DNA of 64,000 nt from Myxococcus virescens. GTDB taxonomy: Bacteria > Myxococcota > Myxococcia > Myxococcales > Myxococcaceae. This document shows, piece by piece, positions 43,009 to 52,361 of this stretch. Positions within the stretch are counted from its first letter, which is position 1. Each line of letters opens with the position of its first letter. Made by a program: the position numbers and the translations under genes. Location of the stretch: NCBI RefSeq assembly GCF_900101905.1, contig NZ_FNAJ01000005.1, positions 387,293 through 451,292 on the forward strand. Reading direction: 5' to 3'. The notes under the pieces are model-generated. The model searched no databases. It saw only the letters and a list, made by a program, of their open reading frames with translations, and was not told the origin of the DNA.

Positions 43009-44519
43009 CACTCGACCAAATCGTCATCCGTGCAGCGGCGAAGGCTCCCGAGTCCATCGCCATCAAGGGTCCCGACGGGACCCTCACCTACGGCCAGTTG
43101 GACGCGCTCGCCAACCGGATCGCCCGCGCGCTCCAGGAGCTGGGCGTGAAGCAGGGAGACCGCGTGGGGCTGTGGACGGAGAAGTCCGTGCGCGCCGTTG
43201 CCGCGATGCAGGGCATTGCCCGGCTGGGCGCCGCCTACGTCCCCCTGGACCCGCTGAACCCCGCGACGCGGACGCGGCTCATCCTCGACGACTGCGGCAT
43301 TGACGTGATGGTGACCACCACCACGCGCGCGTCCGAGCTCCAGAACGCCGGCGTGAGCCGGCTGCGCTACCTGCTGGTGGACGACAAGGGGCCCGAGATC
43401 TGCTGGAACCGGCTGTGCGGTTTTTCGTCTGAGCCGCTGCCGCCGCACGGCTCGGGCGACCACGACCTCGCGTACATCCTCTACACGTCAGGCTCCACGG
43501 GGACGCCCAAGGGCGTGTGCGTCAGCCAGCGGAACGCGATGGCCTTCATCGAGTGGTGCCATGCGCTGCTGGGCACCACGCCGGAGGACCGCTTCAGCAA
43601 CCACGCGCCGTTCTTCTTCGACCTCTCGGTGCTGGACCTGTACGCGGCCTTCATGGGTGGCGCGTCCGTCACGCTCATCCCGGAGGCGCTGGCCTTCGCG
43701 CCGGAGAAGCTGGTGGAGCTGGTCCTCCGCGAGCGGTTCACCTGTTGGTACTCGGTGCCGTCAGCGCTGATGCTGATGATGCAGGAAGGCGGTCTGCTGA
43801 AGCATGGGGCCCTGCCCTTCCGCGCCGTGCTCTTCGCGGGCGAGCCGTTCCCCATCCGGCACCTGCGCCCGCTTCGTGAGCACCTGCGGCAGGCGCGGTT
43901 CTTCAACCTCTATGGACCCACGGAGACCAACGTCTGCACCTTCCATGAGGTGACGGACATTTCGCCCCACCGCACCGAGCCGGTGCCCATTGGCCGAGCG
44001 AGCTGTGGCAACCGCGTGTGGCTGGCCCGGCCGCCGCCGGACTCAGAAGAAGCCCGGGAGGAAGGCGACGGCGTGGGCGAGCTGATGGTGGAAGGCCCCA
44101 CGGTGATGCTGGGCTACTGGGGCCAGCCTCGCCACGGCAGCGGGCCGTATGCCACGGGGGACCGCTGCCGCGAGCTGCCGGACGGCACGTTCGAATACCT
44201 GGGCCGCCGCGACAACATGCTGAAGGTGCGCGGGCGCCGCATCGAAGCGGGTGAAATCGAAGCGGCGCTGCTCACGCACCCGGACATCCGCGAAGCAGGC
44301 GTGATTGCCACCGGCTCCGGCCTGGAAGCGCGGCTGGTGGCCTTCGTGGTCAGCGGCGCCAGCAAGCCCCCCTCCCTGCTCAAGGTGAAGAAGCACTGCG
44401 CGGAGCGGTTGCCCCGCTACATGATTGTCGACGAGGTCCGCGTGCTGCCCGAGCTGCCCCGGACTCCCAACGGCAAGCTCAACCGGCGCGCACTGAGGGA
44501 ACTGACGCAGGCGCCTTGA
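43005..44519 (+). CDS. L-prolyl-AMP ligase for a carrier protein (PltF/RedM-like)
   Basis: 504 residues, a free-standing adenylation domain. Core motifs: YTSGSTGTPKG near 160, HAPFFFDLSVLDLY near 200, NLYGPTETN near 303, YATGD near 382 and NGKLNRR near the end. Reading the eight specificity positions plus neighbours gives D-L-L-Y-L-A-L-V-C, the code known for proline ligases of the pyrrole pathways (PltF, RedM, CloN4). It activates L-proline as prolyl-AMP and loads it on a carrier protein phosphopantetheine. No separate carrier gene is visible in this window. It is co-translated with the dehydrogenase and followed by a strong hairpin. Confidence 0.94.
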   Translation: MTLDQIVIRAAAKAPESIAIKGPDGTLTYGQLDALANRIARALQELGVKQGDRVGLWTEKSVRAVAAMQGIARLGAAYVPLDPLNPATRTRLILDDCGIDVMVTTTTRASELQNAGVSRLRYLLVDDKGPEICWNRLCGFSSEPLPPHGSGDHDLAYILYTSGSTGTPKGVCVSQRNAMAFIEWCHALLGTTPEDRFSNHAPFFFDLSVLDLYAAFMGGASVTLIPEALAFAPEKLVELVLRERFTCWYSVPSALMLMMQEGGLLKHGALPFRAVLFAGEPFPIRHLRPLREHLRQARFFNLYGPTETNVCTFHEVTDISPHRTEPVPIGRASCGNRVWLARPPPDSEEAREEGDGVGELMVEGPTVMLGYWGQPRHGSGPYATGDRCRELPDGTFEYLGRRDNMLKVRGRRIEAGEIEAALLTHPDIREAGVIATGSGLEARLVAFVVSGASKPPSLLKVKKHCAERLPRYMIVDEVRVLPELPRTPNGKLNRRALRELTQAP

Positions 44520-44528
44520 GCCGGTGAC

Positions 44529-44553
44529 GGGCCGCCAGGGAGCCTGGCGGCCC
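44529..44553 (+). terminator. Strong hairpin after the pyrrole-starter operon
   Basis: GGGCCGCCAGG, loop GAG, CCTGGCGGCCC: an 11-base-pair perfect stem with a 3-base loop, starting 10 bases after the ligase stop. There is no T-run after it, as is common in high-GC bacteria. It separates the cluster from the following operon. Confidence 0.75.
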
Positions 44554-44662
44554 TCCCCACACCGTCCGTGCAGCCGCCCCGCGCCTGCCCGCCTGCTCAC
44601 AACGTCTCCTCGACTTCGTACAGGCCCCCGACCATGATGGCCGCGCGCGTCAACCGGGCCAC

Positions 44663-47600
44663 ATGGATTCCACCACAGCTGAACGTCCTCGCCGGCGGTG
44701 GGCTCGAATCATCGCGGGCGTGGTCTTTACAATCCTGGTCGTGCTCCCCGCGCTGGCACTGGTCGCTGCCGTGGTGGTGTTGCGCAACCTCGACAGTCCC
44801 TGGCTGAAGCAGCCCATTGTCTCCGAGGTGGAGGCGGCCACCGGGCTCCAGGTGGACTACCAGGTCGCCCAGGTCGAGCTCCTCTCGGGGTTGAAGCTGG
44901 GTGGGCTGGTGGTGCGGACACCCGCTCCGCTCCACACCGCCGCGCCCGAGCTGCTGCGCGTCGGCGCGTTGGAGGCGCACTGGTCGCCCCGCGCGCTGGC
45001 GACCGGTCCCATCCGGATTGAGCGGGTGGTGATGCGGGACGTGGCGCTCGCCCTGGTCGCTGACGACTCAGGCGCCACCTCCCTCTCGGGACTGAGAAGC
45101 ACTGAAGCCCCAGAGCCGCCGCCCGTTGAAGCGCCGGTGGGTGCATCCCAGCAGGTCGCCGGCCTCCTGGGAGCGCCGCTTCCTGTCGGGCACGTCGATG
45201 TGTCGGGCGTGTCGCTGAGCTACGTCCGCGTCCAGCGTGGCGAAGTCGCCGAGCGCTGGTCCCTGGGCGGGCTCGCGGCGCGGGTCGAAGCCAAGCAACA
45301 CGACGGGGAATGGAAGGTCTTCGCGAACCTGGGCCAGGCGGGTGCGCCGCTGCCGCTGGCGCTGCGCCACGAAGGCTCCGCCACGCCTCCGGCCCTCGCG
45401 GAGCTGGCGTTCGCCCTCTCGATGGAGGCTGGTGCTTCGGCCGCTCGGGCGCAGGTGGACCTCGATGTCACCCGGCAGACCTTCGACCCACGCTTCTCGG
45501 TCCGGTCGCTGCTTCACGGCGCGGTGGCCGCGCGGTTCGATGTCGAGAAGCGCCACATCGCCGTGGAGCTGGAGCGCACCCGGCTGACGGACAGCGCGGA
45601 GCTCGAGGCCCAGGCCGTGCTCCCGGATGCCGCGGACGCGCCCCCGGTCGTGACACGCGCCCTGGCGGACATCGAGCTGGGAAGGCTGCTGGCGGCAATC
45701 CCTTCCGAGTGGCGTCCGTTCACGCTCGAGCGCGGCAAGGTGAAGCTGGACGCACGAGACGTCACCCTGAGCGCGATGCCTCAACTGGGGCCTCGCGGCA
45801 GACTGGGCCTGGACGTGGACGTCGCGTCGCTCCGGATGACGGGTGAGCCAGTCCCGTTGGCGGTCGGCGGAGGACGCGTCACCCTGGTGGCGACACCTGA
45901 TCCGCGGCAGGGGCTCTCCGCGCAGCTGACGTTCGGAATCGATGGGCTCGACGTGCGAGGCCCCACGGCCCTGCGGATTCCAAAGGCCCACGGTGAAGTG
46001 AAGGGACATCAGCTCCGCCCAGAGCCCTCCTCCCCGCTCCAGGTCGCCGGGGACGCGAGCCTGTCGGGCATGGTGGAGTCCCTGGACCTCCGGACTCCCG
46101 ACCTCCGAGTGCAGGCCGAACGGATGGGCTTTCAGCTCAGCGCGCCGCTGGCGGCAGCGCCTCCCCTCGCACTGAGCGCGAACGTGCCCGTCGGGGCGCT
46201 CCATGTGTCGTCGCCGGATGGGCGCACGCTGCTGAAGGGCCCCGTGCGCGTGAAGCTCGATGCGTCGGACGCGTTCCCGCAGCTCGACGCGCCCCAGCGC
46301 AGCCGAGGCCGCGCGCGGCTCGTGCTCGACGTCGGCGACATGCAAGCGTCCCTGGATGCCACCAAGGACACCGACGCGGTGTCTTACACCCTGGCCGCTC
46401 GGACACCGGACCTCGCCGCCGCCCGCCCCTTCATTCCCGACTCGGTCGCGGCGCGAATTCCGTGGCGGCACCTGGGCGTGAGCCTGGACTCCAAGGGCAG
46501 CGTGAAGGCGCTCTTCTCATCCGCGCCACGGCTGGAGCACCGCACGGAGCTGAAGCTGCAACGGCCCGCGTGGGACAACGTGACGGCCAGCGACGTCGCC
46601 GTCGTGATGCGCTCGCGGGGTGACGCCTGGCGCCACCAGGGCGACGTGGACCTGCGAATCGAAGGGCTCCGGGCTGGTGAGAAGGACATGGGGCTCCAGC
46701 ATCAGACGCTGACCCTGGACCTCAACCGCCGGAAGCCCGCGTTCCGGTTGGGCCTCACCAGTCATGAAGGGCCGAAGGTCATGCTGGACGCCGCGGCGGC
46801 GTTCGACCGGAAGGCCCGCGCCCTTCGCATCGACGTGAAGGGCGACCTTCCCCCACTGGGCCCCCTGGCGCCCTTGCTGGCCATGGCGCAGGTGCCCCCG
46901 GAGCTGGATGCCGGGCGGCTCGCGGTGGGCATCGAGCTGCACGGTACGCTTCGCGGCGTGCTCACGGGTGTCACGGCCGATGGCACGCCGCGGCTCGCCC
47001 CGGACCCGGCGCGTACCGCCAGCTTCGATGGAACGGCGGTGGTGAGCGCGCGGGGCCTGCGCTGGAGGCAGGACGCCCTGTCGCTCAACGTTCCCGCGCT
47101 GCGTTGGCAGCTGGCGTCTCGCGTCGAAGGTCCCAAGCGAACCGTTCACAGTGACCTGCGCGTGGAGAAGCTCACGGTCGGAATGAGCGATCGGCGGCTG
47201 TCCTTCTCGGAGCTGACCAGCGACACCACCGCCAGCTTCACCGAGGCGCTGGAAGCGGACGACATCGAGCTGAAGCAGCACTTGAAGCTTCGCGCGCTGG
47301 AACAGAACCCGGCGCTGCCCTATCCGGTCCAGGACGTGGAAGCGACGTTCTCCGCGCGGCGCAAGCCCACGGGCGTCATCCACGTTCCCCTGCTCCACCT
47401 GACCAACGCGGGAACCAGCACCCATTTGAAGGTCCGGGGGCGGCTCGACCTCAGCGAGGACCGGCGCCGCCTGGGGCTCCGGGGCGAGCTATCGCAGGAC
47501 ATGGCCAGGCTCGCGCGACCCGGGATTCTGGAGGGAAGCGGCAAGGTCACCGTCGACTTCCGCGTGGGCTCACCCGACCTCGCCGTCTTCCGGACCGTCT

Positions 47601-48352
47601 CCAACCTGCTCCTCCAGGACTTGAACCTGCGCCTGCCCGAGCAGGGGTTCGAGGTTGAAGGGATGGACGGCAACGTCCCGCTCACCGAGAACCTCGAGTT
47701 CAGCGAGGGACAGCTGCGGCTGCTGAGCGACATCGACGTGAACCCGTACCCGATGCTTCGTTTCGCCGACCAGCATCCCCTGCTCTCCCGCAGCGGGTAT
47801 GTGTCCGCCAAGCGCATCAGCACGCCGCTCGTCGTCGTCGCGCCCCTGGCGGGGAACCTGTCCATCAACCAGCACGTCGTCTCCATGACGCAGTTGGAGA
47901 TGGGGGTTCGCGGCGGGCGCATCACCGGACAGTGGCTCCTGGACTGGCAAGGCAAGCACTCCACCCTGGAGGCCCGCGTGCGAGCCACCGGGGTCCAGTC
48001 ATCCCGAGGCGAGCCCTTCGACGGCAATGCCGCCGTGGTCATCTCCGCGAAGGACCGCAGCATCAATGGCCGCGCGGAGATTCTGCGCATTGGCAACCGC
48101 CACCTGCTGGACCTGCTCGACATCGAAGACCCCCGCCATGTCAACCCCGCCACCAACCGGGTCCGCTATGCCTTGCGGCTGGGCTACCCGGAGCACGTGC
48201 GGGTGAGCTTCAACCACGGCTTCGGCAGCCTGCGCATCACCATGGGCGGCCTGGCGAAGCTGCTCAGCATCGACGAAATCCGGGGCATCCCCATGGGCCC
48301 CATCGTCGACCAGCTCATCAAATCCATGACTCCTCCGGAGACCACGCCATGA
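44663..48352 (+). CDS. AsmA/YdbH-like large envelope protein
   Basis: 1229 residues with an N-terminal cytoplasmic stretch rich in Arg, one membrane anchor (about residues 15-42) and a very long periplasmic part made of repeated beta strands of the AsmA/TamB/YdbH type. The C-terminal 250 residues alternate strands with G-x-F or G-x-L turns, as in family members that form a hydrophobic groove bridging inner and outer membranes for phospholipid transport. The next gene encodes a YdbL-like lipoprotein whose start overlaps this stop (ATGA), matching the YdbH-YnbE-YdbL gene set of enterobacteria; this supports a lipid-transport role. There is no clear ribosome site before the ATG, and the start is otherwise the only good one before the anchor. 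Confidence 0.8.
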   Translation: MDSTTAERPRRRWARIIAGVVFTILVVLPALALVAAVVVLRNLDSPWLKQPIVSEVEAATGLQVDYQVAQVELLSGLKLGGLVVRTPAPLHTAAPELLRVGALEAHWSPRALATGPIRIERVVMRDVALALVADDSGATSLSGLRSTEAPEPPPVEAPVGASQQVAGLLGAPLPVGHVDVSGVSLSYVRVQRGEVAERWSLGGLAARVEAKQHDGEWKVFANLGQAGAPLPLALRHEGSATPPALAELAFALSMEAGASAARAQVDLDVTRQTFDPRFSVRSLLHGAVAARFDVEKRHIAVELERTRLTDSAELEAQAVLPDAADAPPVVTRALADIELGRLLAAIPSEWRPFTLERGKVKLDARDVTLSAMPQLGPRGRLGLDVDVASLRMTGEPVPLAVGGGRVTLVATPDPRQGLSAQLTFGIDGLDVRGPTALRIPKAHGEVKGHQLRPEPSSPLQVAGDASLSGMVESLDLRTPDLRVQAERMGFQLSAPLAAAPPLALSANVPVGALHVSSPDGRTLLKGPVRVKLDASDAFPQLDAPQRSRGRARLVLDVGDMQASLDATKDTDAVSYTLAARTPDLAAARPFIPDSVAARIPWRHLGVSLDSKGSVKALFSSAPRLEHRTELKLQRPAWDNVTASDVAVVMRSRGDAWRHQGDVDLRIEGLRAGEKDMGLQHQTLTLDLNRRKPAFRLGLTSHEGPKVMLDAAAAFDRKARALRIDVKGDLPPLGPLAPLLAMAQVPPELDAGRLAVGIELHGTLRGVLTGVTADGTPRLAPDPARTASFDGTAVVSARGLRWRQDALSLNVPALRWQLASRVEGPKRTVHSDLRVEKLTVGMSDRRLSFSELTSDTTASFTEALEADDIELKQHLKLRALEQNPALPYPVQDVEATFSARRKPTGVIHVPLLHLTNAGTSTHLKVRGRLDLSEDRRRLGLRGELSQDMARLARPGILEGSGKVTVDFRVGSPDLAVFRTVSNLLLQDLNLRLPEQGFEVEGMDGNVPLTENLEFSEGQLRLLSDIDVNPYPMLRFADQHPLLSRSGYVSAKRISTPLVVVAPLAGNLSINQHVVSMTQLEMGVRGGRITGQWLLDWQGKHSTLEARVRATGVQSSRGEPFDGNAAVVISAKDRSINGRAEILRIGNRHLLDLLDIEDPRHVNPATNRVRYALRLGYPEHVRVSFNHGFGSLRITMGGLAKLLSIDEIRGIPMGPIVDQLIKSMTPPETTP

Positions 48353-48888
48353 AACACCGTGGGTTGCTGCTGTGGGCCGCCCTCGCCACGTCCGGGTGCA
48401 TCAGCGCGCCGGAGATTGTCATGGTGGACCGCGCGACGGCGCTCGAGGAACAGGCCTCGGGCTCGTTCAAGGACGTGGAGCAGCGGCTGGCTCGCGCGGG
48501 CATGAATCCCACGCCGGTGCCATTCACACCCAATCAGTTGGAAGAGCTGGGCATCCAGCCCACGCCGCTGGTGGAGAACATCGGCAGGACGCCCGCGGAC
48601 CGCGTCGACGACCTGCTCCGTCGCCACTGCGTGGGCGAAGGACGGGACGGGCTGCTGGTGAATACGCGGCGCCGCTGCAAGGCCGGGCGCGTGACCGCCG
48701 ACGACGTGGCCCTGGTCGAGCGGGTGAATCGCTCCCGTCAGCTGCTCTGGAAGTGGATGCGGTCGGCCCGCCCCGACGTCCCGGAAGAGACGCTGCGCCG
48801 GAACTGGCACAAGGTGCACGCGGAGGGCGTCGTCTGCGGCGGTTGGGTCGAGGCCGAGGACGGGACCTGGGGAGAGAAGCAGTGCTGA
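48349..48888 (+). CDS. YdbL-like (DUF1318-type) small lipoprotein
   Basis: 179 residues. The N terminus is a lipoprotein signal ending ATSGC near residue 17, a slightly weak lipobox. The mature part contains RHCVGEGRDGLLVNTRRRC (residues 92-110) and a helical segment with N-x-x-R (VNRSRQLLWKWM), followed by GGWVEAEDGTW. This recalls the YdbL/DUF1318 family (N-x-x-R helix followed by a G-x-W-V ending). It has four Cys besides the lipid Cys, so a disulfide is possible. It overlaps both neighbours and is probably the periplasmic partner of the AsmA/YdbH-like protein. Family assignment is by eye only. Confidence 0.65.
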   Translation: MKHRGLLLWAALATSGCISAPEIVMVDRATALEEQASGSFKDVEQRLARAGMNPTPVPFTPNQLEELGIQPTPLVENIGRTPADRVDDLLRRHCVGEGRDGLLVNTRRRCKAGRVTADDVALVERVNRSRQLLWKWMRSARPDVPEETLRRNWHKVHAEGVVCGGWVEAEDGTWGEKQC

Positions 48889-51800
48889 CGCGGCGGAGAC
48901 GGGGCGTCGTGGCCCTGGTGACGCTGATCGCGGGGAGCGTCTGGGCGCAGGACGATGAGAACGATGGAGGACTGCGCACGCCCACCCGGCTCACCGTCGG
49001 CGTGGGCGACCAGTTCCTGGGGCAGCTGGCGCCTGACGGGAACACGTTGATCTTCGCGTCCAACCGCAGCATCGCGACCGAAATCTTCACGCAGGACCTG
49101 GAGCGCGGACGCGAGCGCCGGCTGTTCGACGAAGGCGCGGATGTCACCTGGCCGCGCATCAGTCCCGACGGCAAGCACCTGCTCTACATCTCGTTCCGCA
49201 ACCAGGCCGGTGGCCAGCTGTGCGTGCGCGAGCTGCCCACCGCGAAAGAGCGCCGGTGCCTCGAAGGAGACGCCAACGCCCTCCAGGCGGAGTGGATGGA
49301 CGCCTCGCACATCGCGCTGGTGAGCCGGGCCACCATCCAGGGCGACCTCCACCTGTCGCGCGTCGAGCTGGGCGGCGAGTGGCGCGTGACGCCCCTGCTC
49401 GAGCGGAACCTGACCAGCCCGACCCTTTCCCCTGATGGGCGCTGGCTGGTGTACGTCCCCATCGAGCGCTCCGTGCGGCAGGTGGGCCCCGGCTTCGCCG
49501 CGCGCGCCGCGCCCCATCTGGAGGCGCTGCGCCTGGATGCCCCCGGCGCGAAGCCCATCCCGCTGTCGCTCGACATCCCGGGGCAGACGGGACAGCCGAC
49601 ATTCTCTCGGGATGGGCGCTACCTGTACGTGGTGCAGTTCTTCACGGACTCGAATGCGGATGGCGTCATCGACGCCAGCGACAGCGGCGTGCTGTTCCGG
49701 GTGCCCTTCGCGACGGAGCGTGACGACGCCGCCGAGCAAGCCGCCGCCGCCAATCCGGACCAGCTCACCAGTGCGTCCTGGAACTGCCAGTACCCGGCGC
49801 CCGCGGCCACGTCTCTGGCGGCGACCTGTTCACGCGCGCAGTCCCTGGACGTGTACCAGATGCCGCTGGATGGCCAGGTCCCCAGTGCCTGGGATGCGCG
49901 CCGGCTCAGCGAAGAGCTGAGGATGGTGGGCCGGCGCGCCGATGAGCTGCTGCTCTATCGCCACCGGCTGCTGCTCGAGACGCGGCCCAGGCTTCGCCGC
50001 CTGCTGATGATGCGCATGAGCATGCTGCACCTGGCCTACGAGGACTTCAGCGCGGCGGAGTTCTACGCCCGCTACCTGGGCTCGGTGAGCGACCCCGCCA
50101 CCGCGGGCCTGGAGGAACCGCTCCGCGTCCTCATCGACCACCGGCGCGCCATGAAGGAGCGCGAGCGGGGCCGCATGGTGGAGGAGCTGAGTGTCGCGGA
50201 GCAGAAGCGCATGGCCGCGCTGGATCCCGCGAACGCGCCCAGCCCCGCGGCCGCTGTCTTCCAGCGCGTGGTGCGCAGCGAGCTGGCGGATGACGCGGGT
50301 GACTTCACGCGGGCCCGGAAGGAGCTGGAGGCGGCCGAAATCGCCGACACCACGCCGCGCGCGGTGCTGGAGGCGTATCACGCGCGAGCAGACGCCCTGT
50401 ACCGGAAGCTCGGTGAGCGCGAGCCCTTGATTGAAGCGGGCCGGCGGCTCTCCGAGCACCGCATCTTCCCGGCCGACGACCAGCTCGACTTCGCGCGCGC
50501 CGCTGTCCGCGCCCTGTACCGGGGACGCCCCTACGACGAGGCGGACGCGGCGATGGCGCAGGCACTCACGACAGCGCCCGCCGGTTCGGCCTACGCGTAC
50601 GCGCTGGAGCTGGGCCGCCACATCAATGCGCTCCGAAGCGAGCGGCCTCCTCGTGCCGTGCGGGAGGCGCTGCTCGGATTCTACCGGCAGCAGAAGGACC
50701 CGCTGCGCCGACGGGTCCTGGTTCAGGACGCCGTGGAGCGGGCGGCGGGGCTCGGCGCCGATGGCATCATGGAATCGCTGGCGATGGTCTACGTCGACGA
50801 CACGCCACCGGGTAGCGAGGAGCGACGCCGCGCCGAGCGGCTCTTTCGCCGCGCGCTGATGGGCCGCGCCTACCGGCGGCTGGCGAGGCAACGCCAGGAC
50901 ATGGCGCGTGCGGACTTCGACCTGGTGACGCAGCGAACGGGTTCACTGGAGAGCGCCGTCGAAGCCATGAACCTGCGCTTGCGAGCCGGCGTCAGCCCGG
51001 AGGTGGTGGAGAAGGAAGTCACCACCACCGCTCCGAACATGGCGAAGCCGCTCGCGCACTTCGTGAAGGCCTACGTCACCGCGCGCCAGCTCTCCAAGTT
51101 GGAGGGGGATGCCCATGCGCAGGCCGTGACCTCGGCGGTGAGGGAGCTGCGTGCCGCGTGGCCGGAGCTGAAGAACCAGCGCGTGGTGCAGGCGCTCCTG
51201 GGCGCCATCCATCACGAGGACTTCCTGCGCAACCGCGACCCCGCCGCCGCCGAGCGCGCCAACCGCTACTACATGGTGGCCCTGGACCTGATGCGGAACA
51301 ACGTCCGCTACCGGGCCATGATTCTCGGCGCGCTGGGGCTGCTGCACACGCAGGTGGGCAACTTCCACATCGCCCTGGGTTACCTCGAACAGCGGGACAA
51401 GCTGCCGTACGTGGACAATTGGGCGGGGCTCGCGGTGTCCATGGCGCGGGCCCACGCGCTGCTCCACGTCGACCGTGAAGCCGACGCGGCCCAGGCGGCG
51501 GACAAGGCCCTGGCCATGGTGGAGACCACGCAGCGGCTGTCCAGGTTCCTCCCGCTGGCCCTGGACCGCGCCGCGCTCTACAACCTCGCCGCCGGCCGCT
51601 TCGAACGAGCGCTGACGCTTTATGACCGGGAGCTGCCGCTCGTGGAGGCGAGCCCCCAGGACGAAGAGGGCCGTCGCAACCGGATGGTGGTGCGGCTGGC
51701 GCGCGGCGCCGCGGCGCTGGGTGCGGGTCAGCCGCAGCGGACCTTGGAGGACCTGGAGCAGGTCGAGCGAGACCTGGCGACGCCCGGTGTTCGGAGCGCG

Positions 51801-52328
51801 TTGAAGTGGGCCCACTCCACGCCGGAGCATGTCCTGCGCTCCTACCACCTCATCGCCTCGGGCCTGCGCGCGAACGCGGAGACCCGGCTGGGACGCCTGG
51901 ACGCCGCGGCGCGGGCGCTCGAAACGCGGCGCAAGCTGTACCTGGATCAGTTCGACCAGTTGGACCGCGATGAGGACATCCGCGCCGTGACGCTGGCGGA
52001 GCTGCGGCTGGCGGAGAACGCGGTGGACCAGCAGGACCCGACACGGGCGGCGCGCTGGCTGGGTGAGGCGTTGAAGCACTCCGACTCGCTGGTCGCGCGG
52101 ACGCACGCGAACGTCGATCCGGGGCAACTGGACGTGCTCTGGTTCGCGGCACAGTTGAACGTGAAGGGCGACGGAGGCTTGCCCTTCGACGTGACTCAGC
52201 GACTGGGCAAGGCGCGCCGCACCCTGGTCGAGCTGCGTGACCCTGCCTGGCGTTCGTACCTGGCGTGGTTCGACATCTACTCGGCGCTCGCGGCGCCCGC
52301 CGCCGAGGAGGCCCGTTCAGCCCCGTAG
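48882..52328 (+). CDS. Exported PD40 beta-propeller protein with long TPR-like helical region
   Basis: 1148 residues starting at a GTG that overlaps the preceding stop, with GGAGAGAAG before it. A signal peptide (about residues 1-20, ending VWAQ) is followed by several PD40/TolB-type blades: APDGNTLIFASNR, SPDGKHLLYISFR, SPDGRWLVYV, SRDGRYLYVVQ. From about residue 370 on the protein is helical, with TPR-like repeats (for example YYMVALDLMRNN, ALGYLEQRDKLP, ALTLYDRELPLVE). Such proteins are usually periplasmic scaffolds. It ends 34 bases before the convergent sigma-factor gene. The longer open frame upstream overlaps the lipoprotein gene and is not real. Confidence 0.8.
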   Translation: MLTRRRRGVVALVTLIAGSVWAQDDENDGGLRTPTRLTVGVGDQFLGQLAPDGNTLIFASNRSIATEIFTQDLERGRERRLFDEGADVTWPRISPDGKHLLYISFRNQAGGQLCVRELPTAKERRCLEGDANALQAEWMDASHIALVSRATIQGDLHLSRVELGGEWRVTPLLERNLTSPTLSPDGRWLVYVPIERSVRQVGPGFAARAAPHLEALRLDAPGAKPIPLSLDIPGQTGQPTFSRDGRYLYVVQFFTDSNADGVIDASDSGVLFRVPFATERDDAAEQAAAANPDQLTSASWNCQYPAPAATSLAATCSRAQSLDVYQMPLDGQVPSAWDARRLSEELRMVGRRADELLLYRHRLLLETRPRLRRLLMMRMSMLHLAYEDFSAAEFYARYLGSVSDPATAGLEEPLRVLIDHRRAMKERERGRMVEELSVAEQKRMAALDPANAPSPAAAVFQRVVRSELADDAGDFTRARKELEAAEIADTTPRAVLEAYHARADALYRKLGEREPLIEAGRRLSEHRIFPADDQLDFARAAVRALYRGRPYDEADAAMAQALTTAPAGSAYAYALELGRHINALRSERPPRAVREALLGFYRQQKDPLRRRVLVQDAVERAAGLGADGIMESLAMVYVDDTPPGSEERRRAERLFRRALMGRAYRRLARQRQDMARADFDLVTQRTGSLESAVEAMNLRLRAGVSPEVVEKEVTTTAPNMAKPLAHFVKAYVTARQLSKLEGDAHAQAVTSAVRELRAAWPELKNQRVVQALLGAIHHEDFLRNRDPAAAERANRYYMVALDLMRNNVRYRAMILGALGLLHTQVGNFHIALGYLEQRDKLPYVDNWAGLAVSMARAHALLHVDREADAAQAADKALAMVETTQRLSRFLPLALDRAALYNLAAGRFERALTLYDRELPLVEASPQDEEGRRNRMVVRLARGAAALGAGQPQRTLEDLEQVERDLATPGVRSALKWAHSTPEHVLRSYHLIASGLRANAETRLGRLDAAARALETRRKLYLDQFDQLDRDEDIRAVTLAELRLAENAVDQQDPTRAARWLGEALKHSDSLVARTHANVDPGQLDVLWFAAQLNVKGDGGLPFDVTQRLGKARRTLVELRDPAWRSYLAWFDIYSALAAPAAEEARSAP

Positions 52329-52361
52329 GCCGCGCCCCCGGGTGCTCCAAGGCGAACAGGC

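Larger units (their letters stand above)
1..44519. other. Hybrid PKS-NRPS biosynthetic gene cluster, DKxanthene-like (left end cut)
   Basis: This spans twelve minus-strand genes and two divergent plus-strand genes that together encode a pyrrole-starting hybrid assembly line. The evidence is the proline code of the free-standing ligase, the PltE-like dehydrogenase, one heterocyclisation (Cy) domain, several KS-AT-DH-KR modules suited to polyene formation, and a terminal C-A-PCP-TE with an asparagine-like code. Most minus-strand neighbours overlap by 1 to 4 bases or lie within 20 bases, so they are probably one transcript. Pyrrole, azole, polyene and asparagine are the building blocks known for DKxanthenes from Myxococcus and Stigmatella. 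The assignment to that family is inferred from domain order; I could not compare sequences. The cluster continues past position 1. Confidence 0.75.

Noticed and set aside
44529..44553. Small RNA or attenuator
   Set aside because: A single perfect stem right after a stop codon, with no extra structure, is best explained as a terminator.
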